NCBI GenBank assembly: GCA_910579415.1 | Contig: CAJTUY010000006.1 | Location: forward strand, 5,026 to 62,334 | Origin: an uncultured Clostridia bacterium | GTDB taxonomy: Bacteria > Bacillota > Clostridia > UBA1381 | Direction of reading: 5' to 3' | Length of the DNA: 57,309 nucleotides | In this document: piece by piece, positions 33,881-41,981 of the stretch | Numbering within the stretch: position 1 is the first letter of the stretch | Layout: the number at the start of each line of letters is the position of its first letter | Notes under the pieces: model-generated | Told to the model about the DNA's origin: nothing | What the model saw: the letters and a program-made list of their open reading frames with translations, nothing else | Database searches by the model: none | Program-made: the position numbers and the translations under genes

Positions 33881-35028
33881 TTCTCCTCTGCCTCCTTTTC
33901 CTCAATCTGCTGTTCTCTGTGTTCATGCGAATGAGCGTAGGTATTTCTCAATAAACCGCCTATTAAAAGCAATATAATCATTGCTATTACAACCAGCAAG
34001 GCTCTTAACACACCGCTTTCCGCCAAAAGCACCGCCGTTATTCCAAGCACGCCGCTTATAGCGTACAGAATAAATACTGTTTGTTTCTGTGAGAAGCCCA
34101 TATCAACAAGCCTATGATGCAAATGGCCTCTGTCTGCCTTCATTGGACTTTCACCTCTTAAAATTCTGCGTATCATTGCAAATGAAGCGTCAAACAGCGG
34201 AAGTCCGAGTATAAGCAGAGGTACAGCAAACGAAATTACAGCATAGCTTTTAAACACGCCCTGTATAGACAATGTTGCAAGCATAAATCCTAAAAATGTC
34301 GAACCTGTATCACCCATAAATATCTTTGCAGGATTGAAGTTAAACGGCAAAAAGCCGAAGCATGAACCCATAAGCGCAATTCCTAAAATGGCTATCGGAT
34401 ATTCTCCCACTCGTATGGATATAAACACAAGCGATACCGACATTATTGCGCTTACGCCTGCCGCAAGACCGTCAAGACCATCAATGAAATTTACAGCATT
34501 TGTTATAAATACTATCCAGATTACCGTCAGCACTACCGACAGCCATTCGGGAAGTACCCAGTATGGATTATCGCTTAAAAAGTTTGGATTGGTGAAAACA
34601 TCAATCTTTATATCACCGACAAAAATAACTATAAGCGCCGCCGCAATCTGAACAAGAAATTTCAGCTTTGCAGGCAAATCCTTGCAGTCATCTATAAATC
34701 CCATGACAACTATAATTGCCAAAGCCATAAACATGCCCGTAGTCTGACGGCTCGCAAAAGTATACTGCGACCAAAACTGCGAATCACCGCTTATTTTTGA
34801 AAATATCATAATCGTTGCAATAGGAACAACGAAGCCGAATACCATTGCAAGTCCGCCTATGCGAGGTATAGGTTTTTTGTGCATACGTCTTGCGTCTTTT
34901 GGTTTATCAACCGCTCCTTCTCCTATTTTAAATGCAATTTTTCTTGCATTGGGTGTTGCTACAAATGTGAATATAAATGCCGATACAAATGTAAAAATCA
35001 TCAGTATCGCAAAACTTCCTGTATTCAT
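33877..35028 (-). CDS. tagO: MraY-family undecaprenyl-phosphate GlcNAc-1-phosphate transferase (TagO/WecA type)
   Basis: 383 residues with about 10-11 transmembrane helices. Signature motifs: DDCKDLP (Mg-binding Asp pair), NAVNFIDGLDGLAAG, and FMGDTGSTFLG, plus the cytosolic DRGHLHHRLVD loop that separates the TagO/WecA group from MraY. It transfers GlcNAc-1-phosphate to undecaprenyl phosphate, the first step of wall teichoic acid or related glycopolymer synthesis. The C-terminal tail is hydrophilic and Glu-rich. The pairing with wecB supports the role. The LCP protein at 55368 could attach the finished polymer. Confidence 0.9.
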   Translation of the reverse strand: MNTGSFAILMIFTFVSAFIFTFVATPNARKIAFKIGEGAVDKPKDARRMHKKPIPRIGGLAMVFGFVVPIATIMIFSKISGDSQFWSQYTFASRQTTGMFMALAIIVVMGFIDDCKDLPAKLKFLVQIAAALIVIFVGDIKIDVFTNPNFLSDNPYWVLPEWLSVVLTVIWIVFITNAVNFIDGLDGLAAGVSAIMSVSLVFISIRVGEYPIAILGIALMGSCFGFLPFNFNPAKIFMGDTGSTFLGFMLATLSIQGVFKSYAVISFAVPLLILGLPLFDASFAMIRRILRGESPMKADRGHLHHRLVDMGFSQKQTVFILYAISGVLGITAVLLAESGVLRALLVVIAMIILLLIGGLLRNTYAHSHEHREQQIEEKEAEEK

Positions 35029-35049
35029 ATTACTCCTCTTTTCTGCTGT

Positions 35050-36051
35050 TTATATGACAAAGCCTACCTTTTTATAAACTTTGTTAAGTGTTCTCTGCGA
35101 AATATGCCGCGCGCTTTCAGCGCCTTTGGCGCATATATCCGTAAGATACTGCTTATCAGACATTAAACGGTCAAATTCAGCGCGTATGGGACGCATTGTT
35201 TCCACTACTGCCTCAGCTACGTCCGACTTAAAATCTCCATAACCCTTACCGGCATAATCCTTTGCAATATCATCAATTGCCCGTCCCGTTACGGCAGACA
35301 TAATGCTTAAAAGATTATTTATTCCTGCTTTTGTATCGTCACCTTCGCGGTACTCTACTATGCCCTCGCTGTCTGTAACAGCGCTCTTTATCTTCTTTGC
35401 TATTACGTTCATGTCGTCAAGCATTGAAATATATGCCTTCGGATTAGGGTCGGATTTTGACATTTTCTTTGTCGGCTCCTGGAGACTCATAATATTTGCG
35501 CCCACCTTAGGAAGCATTCCTTCAGGAATTTTAAATACATCGCCGTATATCGAATTAAATCTCTGCGCTATATCACGGCAAATCTCAATATGCTGCATCT
35601 GGTCTTTTCCTACCGGTACATAATCAGTCTGGTAAAGCAGTATATCAGCCGCCATTAAAACGGGATATGTAAACAGACCCGCATTTATATTCTCAGCATG
35701 ACGCGAGGATTTATCCTTAAACTGAGTCATTCTCTGAAGCTCTCCCATATAGGTATAACAGTTCAATATCCATGCAAGTTCTGCATGATTCGGGTTATGC
35801 GACTGTATAAAGAATATGTTCTCTTCAGGGTCGATGCCGCATGCAATGTAAAGCGCCAAAAGCTCTAAAGTTCTGCGTCTTAATTCAGAAGGCGTCTGAC
35901 GTACCGTAATTGTGTGCATATCCATCATCGCATAAATACAGCGGTAATCGTTCTGCAAGCCTACCCACTGGCGCAGTGCGCCGAGATAATTTCCCAGTGT
36001 CAGCGTACCTGATGGCTGTACACCCGAAAATATGATTTTTTTATCGTCCAT
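35050..36051 (-). CDS. trpS: Tryptophan--tRNA ligase
   Basis: 333 residues, usual length. Class I signatures: FSGVQPSGTLTLGNYLGA (HIGH-like TLGN) and KKMSKSDPN (KMSKS loop) around residue 197. DILLYQTDYVPVGKDQMQHIE is recognisable as the Trp-binding region. No T-box leader precedes it; it sits inside the long operon, 21 bases after the aminotransferase. AAAGGA lies 10 bases before the ATG. Confidence 0.96.
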   Translation of the reverse strand: MDDKKIIFSGVQPSGTLTLGNYLGALRQWVGLQNDYRCIYAMMDMHTITVRQTPSELRRRTLELLALYIACGIDPEENIFFIQSHNPNHAELAWILNCYTYMGELQRMTQFKDKSSRHAENINAGLFTYPVLMAADILLYQTDYVPVGKDQMQHIEICRDIAQRFNSIYGDVFKIPEGMLPKVGANIMSLQEPTKKMSKSDPNPKAYISMLDDMNVIAKKIKSAVTDSEGIVEYREGDDTKAGINNLLSIMSAVTGRAIDDIAKDYAGKGYGDFKSDVAEAVVETMRPIRAEFDRLMSDKQYLTDICAKGAESARHISQRTLNKVYKKVGFVI

Positions 36052-36072
36052 TTAATTTCATTCCTTTCAGTA

Positions 36073-37269
36073 TTAAAGCATTTCCGTCAAGACTTCACCC
36101 AGACGCTTAACGCCCTCCTCGATGTTTTCAATCGTTGCCGATGAATAATTAAGTCTGAACATGTTTGACGGCGCAAAAATATCAGTGGCAAAATTAGAGC
36201 CAGGTACAATTGCAACCTTCTTTTCAAGACAACGGTCTACTACCGGTGTAATATCCGTAATTGTCGGACACTCACACCAAAGGAATATTCCGCCCTGAGG
36301 TACCACCCACTTAACCTTGCCTTTAGGGAAATACTTCTCCATTGCGTCCGTCATCGCTTTGCATTTTCTTCCGTACAACTCCCTGTTCTTTTCTATATAA
36401 TCGTCAATGTTATATTTCTTCATAAATTCCACACACATAAGCTGTGTAAGCATAGGTGTATGAACGTCATTGACCTGCTTCAGCATTTCAATCTTTTCTG
36501 CAAGCGGTGCAGGAGCAATAATATATCCAAGACGCAGTCCCGGTGACAAAATCTTTGAGAAAGAGCCTTCATAAATTACTCTGCCTTCTGTATCAAGTGA
36601 TTTTATCGTAGGCACATCCTCTCCTGAGAAACGCAAGTCACCGTATGGATTATCCTCCAGTATAAGCACATCATACTTTGAGGCAAGCTCCAGCATGCGC
36701 TTTCTCTTTTCAAGCGGCATTGTTGTTCCTGTCGGGTTCTGGAAGGTCGGAATAGTGTAAATAAGCTTTACTCCGTCGTTATTTTTAAGAGCATTTTCAA
36801 GTTCGTCCATGCTCATACCATCGTCCTCAACCCTTACGCCAACAAGCTGTGACTCATACGTTCTGAATGCATTAAGACTGCCGATAAAGCTCGGACTTTC
36901 AACTATAATCTTATCGCCCTTGTTTATAACGGACTTTGCAGTAAGGTCAATACCCTGATTTGCGCCTGTCATAATTAAAACAACATCGCCGTCATGTACT
37001 GAATTTACTTTTGCCGCTCTCTCTCTTGCACAGTCGCGCATTTTAGGATAACCGTCCGTTGTGCCGTACTGCAACGCAAGTGTCGGACTTGTCATAAGAA
37101 TTTTACCCGCAATTTTAGAAAGCTCGTCACCCGGAAACAATTCTGCCGCAGGGTTTCCGCCTGCAAGAGATATAATTTCGGGGTCAGCCATACGCTTAAA
37201 CATCTCACGTATCGCACTTCCTTTCATTGTCTTTACTCTGTCTGCCATATATTTTGTATATTCTCTCAT
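36073..37269 (-). CDS. PLP-dependent aminotransferase (MocR/2-aminoadipate type)
   Basis: 398 residues, fold type I. Motifs: ISLAGGNPAAELFPG at the N-terminus, TGANQGIDL, YTIPTFQNPTG (Asn-Pro substrate region), ILEDNPYGDL (cofactor Asp and Tyr) and the PLP lysine in EGSFSKILSPGLRLGYI. This is the LysN / aromatic-aminoadipate aminotransferase group with broad amino acid specificity; no DNA-binding domain is fused. The true substrate is not clear. It lies between glnS and trpS in one operon. Confidence 0.88.
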   Translation of the reverse strand: MREYTKYMADRVKTMKGSAIREMFKRMADPEIISLAGGNPAAELFPGDELSKIAGKILMTSPTLALQYGTTDGYPKMRDCARERAAKVNSVHDGDVVLIMTGANQGIDLTAKSVINKGDKIIVESPSFIGSLNAFRTYESQLVGVRVEDDGMSMDELENALKNNDGVKLIYTIPTFQNPTGTTMPLEKRKRMLELASKYDVLILEDNPYGDLRFSGEDVPTIKSLDTEGRVIYEGSFSKILSPGLRLGYIIAPAPLAEKIEMLKQVNDVHTPMLTQLMCVEFMKKYNIDDYIEKNRELYGRKCKAMTDAMEKYFPKGKVKWVVPQGGIFLWCECPTITDITPVVDRCLEKKVAIVPGSNFATDIFAPSNMFRLNYSSATIENIEEGVKRLGEVLTEML

Positions 37270-37292
37270 TCTTGTATCTCCTCACAGTATTA

Positions 37293-38960
37293 TTATTTGT
37301 TTATCTTTTTCCAGCTGTCTTTCAGCGCAACCGTTCTGTTAAATACAGGCATTTCAGGTGTTGAGTCAGGGTCAACACAGAAATAACCCAGACGCAGGAA
37401 CTGGAATTTATCACCCACGCTCAAATTCGTAAGATTACTTTCAAGCTTGGCATTCCTTAATACAACCATAGATTCGGGATTAAGATTATCCGTAAAATCA
37501 TTTACACCGCTTTCATCAGACGGATTTTCAACCGTAAATAATCTGTCATACAGACGTACCTCCGCATCAATTGCATGCGATGCGCTTACAAAGTGAATTG
37601 TACCCTTTACCTTTCTTCCGTCAGGCGCGTCACCGCCGCGCGTTTCTGGGTCATAGGTACAGTGAACTGCTGTTATATTACCGTTTTCATCCTTGTCACA
37701 GCCAGTACATGTTACATAATACGCGCCCTTCAATCGTACTTCACGTCCCGGCGACAGTCTGAAATACTTTTTAGGAGCGTCCTCCATAAAGTCGTCCTCT
37801 TCAATATAAAGCTCACGCGAAAATTCAACTGTACGCTTTCCAAGTTCGGGATTTTCTGGATTTACCTCAACTTCTATTTCCTCAACCTGTCCTTCGGGAT
37901 AGTTGTCAATAATCAGCTTTATCGGTCTTAAAACAGCCATTGCGCGCGGAGCATTTTTATTTAAGTCCTCGCGTATACATGCTTCCAGAAGTGCAAAATC
38001 AACCACACTGTTTGCCCTTGCAACGCCTATTCTTTCACAGAAATCACGTATTGCCTCAGCTGTATATCCGCGCCTGCGCATACCGCACAGCGTTGACATT
38101 CTCGGGTCGTCCCAACCTGATACAATACCGTCCTTTACAAGCCTTAAACAGCGTCTTTTGCTTGTAAGTGTATAGTTTAAATTCATTCTTGCAAATTCAA
38201 TCTGCCTTGATGGCTGCGCATAGCCAACCTCTTTTAACACCCAGTCATAAAGAGGACGGTGGTCCTCAAATTCAAGTGAACATAGAGAATGTGTAACCCC
38301 CTCAACCGTATCTGAAATCGGATGAGCAAAATCATACATCGGGTAAACCAACCACTTATCACCCGTTCTGTGATGATGCGCGCGCAAAATTCTGTAAATA
38401 ATCGGATCACGCATATTGAGATTGGGTGAAGCCATATCAATCTTGGCGCGAAGCACCTTTGAGCCGTCCGGGAACTCTCCGTTTGTCATACGCTCAAACA
38501 AATCAAGATTTTCCTCAACGCTTCTGTCACGGTACGGACTGTTTTTACCCGGACTTGTCAGCGTACCTCGATATTCGCGTATTTCGTCAGGCGTCAAATC
38601 GCATACATACGCCTTGCCTTTTTTTATAAGCTTAATTGCGGCTTCATAAATATCATCAAAATAATCGGATGCGTAAAGTACCTTGTCCCACTTGAAACCC
38701 AGCCATTTTATATCCTCCATTATAGCGTCAACGTATTCAGTATCCTCCTTTGTGGGGTTGGTGTCATCAAGACGCAGATTACATTTTCCGCCATATTTCT
38801 GAGCCATGCCGAAATCAATGCTTATAGCCTTCGCATGACCGATGTGGAGATAGCCGTTAGGCTCAGGCGGAAAACGTGTCTGCACATGGTCGTAAACCTT
38901 TTCCTCAAGGTCTTTGTCTATTGCTTCCTCTATAAAATTTTTACTGATTATTTCGTCCAT
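37293..38960 (-). CDS. glnS: Glutamine--tRNA ligase
   Basis: 555 residues. HIGH-like PPEPNGYLHIGHAKAI near residue 32-47, the anticodon-stem region MYDFAHPISDTVEGVTHSLC, LTSKRRCLRLV as the KMSKS-type loop (a MSKR variant), and the two C-terminal beta-barrel anticodon domains. This enzyme gives Gln-tRNA directly, so this organism need not rely on the GatCAB transamidation route. It follows gltX by 6 bases, a neat pairing of the two related enzymes. Confidence 0.96.
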   Translation of the reverse strand: MDEIISKNFIEEAIDKDLEEKVYDHVQTRFPPEPNGYLHIGHAKAISIDFGMAQKYGGKCNLRLDDTNPTKEDTEYVDAIMEDIKWLGFKWDKVLYASDYFDDIYEAAIKLIKKGKAYVCDLTPDEIREYRGTLTSPGKNSPYRDRSVEENLDLFERMTNGEFPDGSKVLRAKIDMASPNLNMRDPIIYRILRAHHHRTGDKWLVYPMYDFAHPISDTVEGVTHSLCSLEFEDHRPLYDWVLKEVGYAQPSRQIEFARMNLNYTLTSKRRCLRLVKDGIVSGWDDPRMSTLCGMRRRGYTAEAIRDFCERIGVARANSVVDFALLEACIREDLNKNAPRAMAVLRPIKLIIDNYPEGQVEEIEVEVNPENPELGKRTVEFSRELYIEEDDFMEDAPKKYFRLSPGREVRLKGAYYVTCTGCDKDENGNITAVHCTYDPETRGGDAPDGRKVKGTIHFVSASHAIDAEVRLYDRLFTVENPSDESGVNDFTDNLNPESMVVLRNAKLESNLTNLSVGDKFQFLRLGYFCVDPDSTPEMPVFNRTVALKDSWKKINK

Positions 38961-38966
38961 TTTATC

Positions 38967-40625
38967 TTATCCTTTCAAAATTTCTATTGCGCTGTCCAAT
39001 CTGCTGATAACCTCGTCCCTGCCAAGTGTCTGCAAAATCTCATACAAATCAGGTGTATTGCGTCTGCCCGTAACTGCAGAGCGGATAATTCCCGCAACAT
39101 CGCCGACATGACCTTTAAAATCATCTGGATTTTTCTTGTATTCCTTAGGAGCCTTCGCATATCCGAGTTTTACCGCCATTTCACGTACCTGAGGAAACCA
39201 CTCCTCAGCCGAAGCATTTTCATCATAAATATCTTTATACTGCTCAATAATTTCAATCATATCATCTTTTGACAGATTATCGGCAAAATCACGTTTTCCA
39301 TCCCAAAGTTCCGAATAGAAATAAGAAACATACTCCTCAACATCGGACCATTTTGCTATATCCTTACGCGGCTTTGCATTGCCGCGTTCAATTGCAAATA
39401 TCGCCTTTGCATATTCCTCATCATCACAAAGGAGCTTATAAAGACGCTCATTATTCTCCTTTGCCCAGTCTGTTACCATATCATAAACTTCCTCTGCACT
39501 GAGCTTACAGATATAATTCTTGCTTATATCAGAAAGCTTTACTATATCAAAAAGCGCGCCTGCCTTGCTCATTTTTGAGAATGTAAACTTAAAGTCATCT
39601 ATACTGCTTTCCGGATTTGCAAGCCGCCAATCCTCATAATTTGAATTTGCAAGCGTCATCATATATTCCCATACTGCGCCTTCGGGATATCCTGCTTCAC
39701 TGTAAAAGCTTACCGCCGCTTCAGGGTCTTTGCGCTTCGATAGCTTTCTCTTTCCGCCGTTTTCCTCCTTCATAATCGGAGATATATGGACGTATTTAGG
39801 CGCTTTAAAGCCACAGAGATAAAAAAGCTGTAAATGTATCGGAACTGATGATATCCATTCATCACCGCGTATAACATGTGTTGTACGCATTAAATGGTCG
39901 TCAACAACATGCGCAAAGTGATATGTAGGAGTTCCGTCCTTTTTCAAAAGCACAACATCAAGTATATTCTCGGGCATTTCTATTTCACCCTTAATTCCAT
40001 CTTTGAATTTTATTCTGCTATCTTCTTTTCCCGGAGAAAGCAGGCGTACAACATATTCATCACCGTTTTTAATGCGTTTTTCCGCTTCCTCAAAAGTAAT
40101 GCCCCTGTATTTTGCAAATTCACCGTAAATACCGGGCAGAAGTTTTTCTTTTTCCTGCTTCTCACGTATTGCTGCCAACTCATCCTCAGTCATAAAACAT
40201 GGATATGCCAGTCCCTTTTCAACCAACGCTTTTACAAATGCCTGATAAATTTCCGTTCTCTTACTCTGTGTATACGGTCCGTAAACGCCTTTTTCTTCAG
40301 TTTCAGAATGCATACCCTCGTCAAACTCAATACCGAAATCCTCAAATCCTTTTACGATAAGGCTTACACCGTTTTCAACTTCACGTTTTTTATCGGTATC
40401 TTCAATTCTCAAATAAAAAATTCCGTCGGTCGATTTCGCCGCTGTCTTTCCAATAAAAGATGCAAACAAGCCGCCGAAATGCAAAAAGCCTGTCGGACTT
40501 GGCGCAAAACGAGTTACAACCGCGCCTTCATTTAAATTCCTTTCAGGATACAGTTCTTCATAATCCTCCGGTGTTTTTGTTATACTGCCGAATAAAAGCT
40601 CAGCCATTTGTTTATTACTATCCAT
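38967..40625 (-). CDS. gltX: Glutamate--tRNA ligase
   Basis: 552 residues from the ATG at 40625. An in-frame ATG at 40646 lacks a ribosome binding site, while AAAGGA lies 12 bases before the chosen one. Class I motifs: RFAPSPTGFLHFGGLFASF (HIGH-like) and KRKLSKRKD (KMSKS loop, about residue 303). At ~550 residues it is longer than the usual ~480; the extra is in the middle and C-terminal helical region. It opens the eight-gene operon ending in the GH2 gene, from a good promoter. Confidence 0.95.
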   Translation of the reverse strand: MDSNKQMAELLFGSITKTPEDYEELYPERNLNEGAVVTRFAPSPTGFLHFGGLFASFIGKTAAKSTDGIFYLRIEDTDKKREVENGVSLIVKGFEDFGIEFDEGMHSETEEKGVYGPYTQSKRTEIYQAFVKALVEKGLAYPCFMTEDELAAIREKQEKEKLLPGIYGEFAKYRGITFEEAEKRIKNGDEYVVRLLSPGKEDSRIKFKDGIKGEIEMPENILDVVLLKKDGTPTYHFAHVVDDHLMRTTHVIRGDEWISSVPIHLQLFYLCGFKAPKYVHISPIMKEENGGKRKLSKRKDPEAAVSFYSEAGYPEGAVWEYMMTLANSNYEDWRLANPESSIDDFKFTFSKMSKAGALFDIVKLSDISKNYICKLSAEEVYDMVTDWAKENNERLYKLLCDDEEYAKAIFAIERGNAKPRKDIAKWSDVEEYVSYFYSELWDGKRDFADNLSKDDMIEIIEQYKDIYDENASAEEWFPQVREMAVKLGYAKAPKEYKKNPDDFKGHVGDVAGIIRSAVTGRRNTPDLYEILQTLGRDEVISRLDSAIEILKG

Positions 40626-40665
40626 TACTTTAATTATTCCTTTCATAATATAACTATTCTATTAT

Positions 40666-40694
40666 ATTATAACTAAAATCCTGTCTAATATCAA
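40666..40694 (-). promoter_or_regulatory. Promoter of the gltX operon
   Basis: The minus strand reads TTGATA, 17 bases, TATAAT. The predicted start near 40659 leaves a ~35-base leader, too short for a T-box. Confidence 0.75.
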
Positions 40695-40767
40695 TGCTTT
40701 TTTGGAATTTTTTCGTAAAGTATGAAAATTATTGATTAAGAATGACAAATTATTTTTCTGCATAAGC

Positions 40768-40773
40768 TATAAT
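40768..40773 (+). promoter_or_regulatory. -10 box before tspO
   Basis: A TATAAT hexamer lies 17 bases before the tspO start. The -35 is weak (TGACAA at 40743, spacing 19). The AAAGAGGTG ribosome binding site follows within a very short leader. Confidence 0.45.
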
Positions 40774-40790
40774 AAAGAGGTGAATTTAAT

Positions 40791-41264
40791 ATGTGGAAAA
40801 AGGTTAAACCTTATATAATTTCAATACTTATTGCACTGGGAATAGGCGGACTCTCCGCGTTTCTTACCCGAAACAGCATGGAGGTTTATAAAAATATAAA
40901 TCAGCCTCCCCTTACTCCGCCTATGATTTTATTTCCTATTGTATGGTCAGTGCTTTTTATACTCATGGGAATCAGCAGCGCCATTATATATACAAAACGA
41001 AGCATAAATCCAAGAGAAGCCCTGAGTGGTCTGATAATCTACGGGCTTCAGCTCATTGTTAATTTTTTCTGGAGCATAATATTTTTCAACATGCAGGCAT
41101 ATCTGTTTGCTTTTATATGGCTTCTGCTTTTATTGGTATTGATTGTAATAATGATATTACAATTCAGAAAAATCAGTCCTTTGGCAGCATATCTCCAGAT
41201 ACCGTATCTTTTATGGGTAACCTTTGCAGGCTATCTGAATTTTATGATATTCATGCTTAACTAA
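40791..41264 (+). CDS. tspO: TspO/MBR family membrane protein
   Basis: 157 residues with five transmembrane helices, the family's standard. Conserved residues: the WYxxLxxPxxxPP-like loop is seen here as VYKNINQPPLTPP, followed by FPIVWSVLFILMGISSAI, and NFFWSIIFF in helix 3. TspO proteins bind porphyrins and lipids and act in stress or tetrapyrrole handling. In a probable anaerobe the role is open. It is monocistronic with its own terminator. Confidence 0.93.
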   Translation: MWKKVKPYIISILIALGIGGLSAFLTRNSMEVYKNINQPPLTPPMILFPIVWSVLFILMGISSAIIYTKRSINPREALSGLIIYGLQLIVNFFWSIIFFNMQAYLFAFIWLLLLLVLIVIMILQFRKISPLAAYLQIPYLLWVTFAGYLNFMIFMLN

Positions 41265-41290
41265 AAAAGAACGCCTCAGGCGTTCTTTTC
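41262..41290. terminator. Bidirectional terminator between tspO and the LUD gene
   Basis: The 8-bp stem AGAACGCC / GGCGTTCT with loop TCA has A and T runs on both sides. It serves two convergent genes. Confidence 0.88.
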
Positions 41291-41301
41291 TAATATGTAT
41301 T

Positions 41302-41946
41302 TTAATATCCAAGCTTTTCGGGAACAAGAACAATAGTAATTCGTCCGGGAAAATAGTGACAACCATCAACAATGCTTGTAACATTACATACTCTTGCCTG
41401 ACAGTGACAATCGGTACATTGCATATTATCATCGGTTGCGCATGGCGTTTTATGAGTAATGCGTCTTGCATTCATAGGCGCAATTGACTTGGCGCGTTTA
41501 ATTCCTTCTTCAACAGTCTCAACAATCTTGTTTGCTCCTGCAACTATAATTACCTTCTTTGGTCCGAACACAATCTGACTGGTACGGTTGCCTGTACAGT
41601 CTATATTTACAAGCTGACCGCCCATTGTGACAGCATTTGTGCTTGATACAAACACATCGGCATTATATCCCTCTCTGTACTTATCCAGCATTGCTTCAAA
41701 ATTCGGTGTATTATAACGGTCAATAAATTTATACTTATCACTTCTTATTTCATCAAGAATACCCGTTTCATTAAGCGTTACACTTCCTCCTACCGCGATA
41801 ATCGAGCCTTCGGGTATCATATCCATAACTATACGCTTTGCGTCCTCCTTATCCTTTGCCATAACTGCGCCGAATTCTCTTTCCTCTAGCACCTTTATAA
41901 GGTCGGCAATTTTTCTTTCATAAGCCCATTTTTGTACTGCGTCCAT
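41302..41946 (-). CDS. LUD-domain protein (lactate utilisation, DUF162)
   Basis: 214 residues. LUD fold: IIAVGGSVTLNETGILDEIRSD is the hallmark segment, followed by FVSSTNAVTMGGQLVNIDCTGNR and VIIVAGANKIVE. A Cys-rich stretch near residues 167-180 (PC..MQCTDCHCQARVC) could bind a metal or cluster, unusual for LutC-type proteins but common in this clostridial subgroup. It has no LutA or LutB partners here, so a lactate role is doubtful. It is 35 bases after mfd with AAGGAGGAG before the ATG, the last gene of the pth-mfd transcript. Confidence 0.85.
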   Translation of the reverse strand: MDAVQKWAYERKIADLIKVLEEREFGAVMAKDKEDAKRIVMDMIPEGSIIAVGGSVTLNETGILDEIRSDKYKFIDRYNTPNFEAMLDKYREGYNADVFVSSTNAVTMGGQLVNIDCTGNRTSQIVFGPKKVIIVAGANKIVETVEEGIKRAKSIAPMNARRITHKTPCATDDNMQCTDCHCQARVCNVTSIVDGCHYFPGRITIVLVPEKLGY

Positions 41947-41981
41947 AACTTTCTCCTCCTTGTTTTTTATTTTATTATAAA

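Noticed and set aside
34000..40700. T-box or other riboswitch upstream of trpS, glnS or gltX
   Set aside because: Gaps between these genes are under 30 bases and the gltX leader is only ~35 bases, with no T-box sequence.
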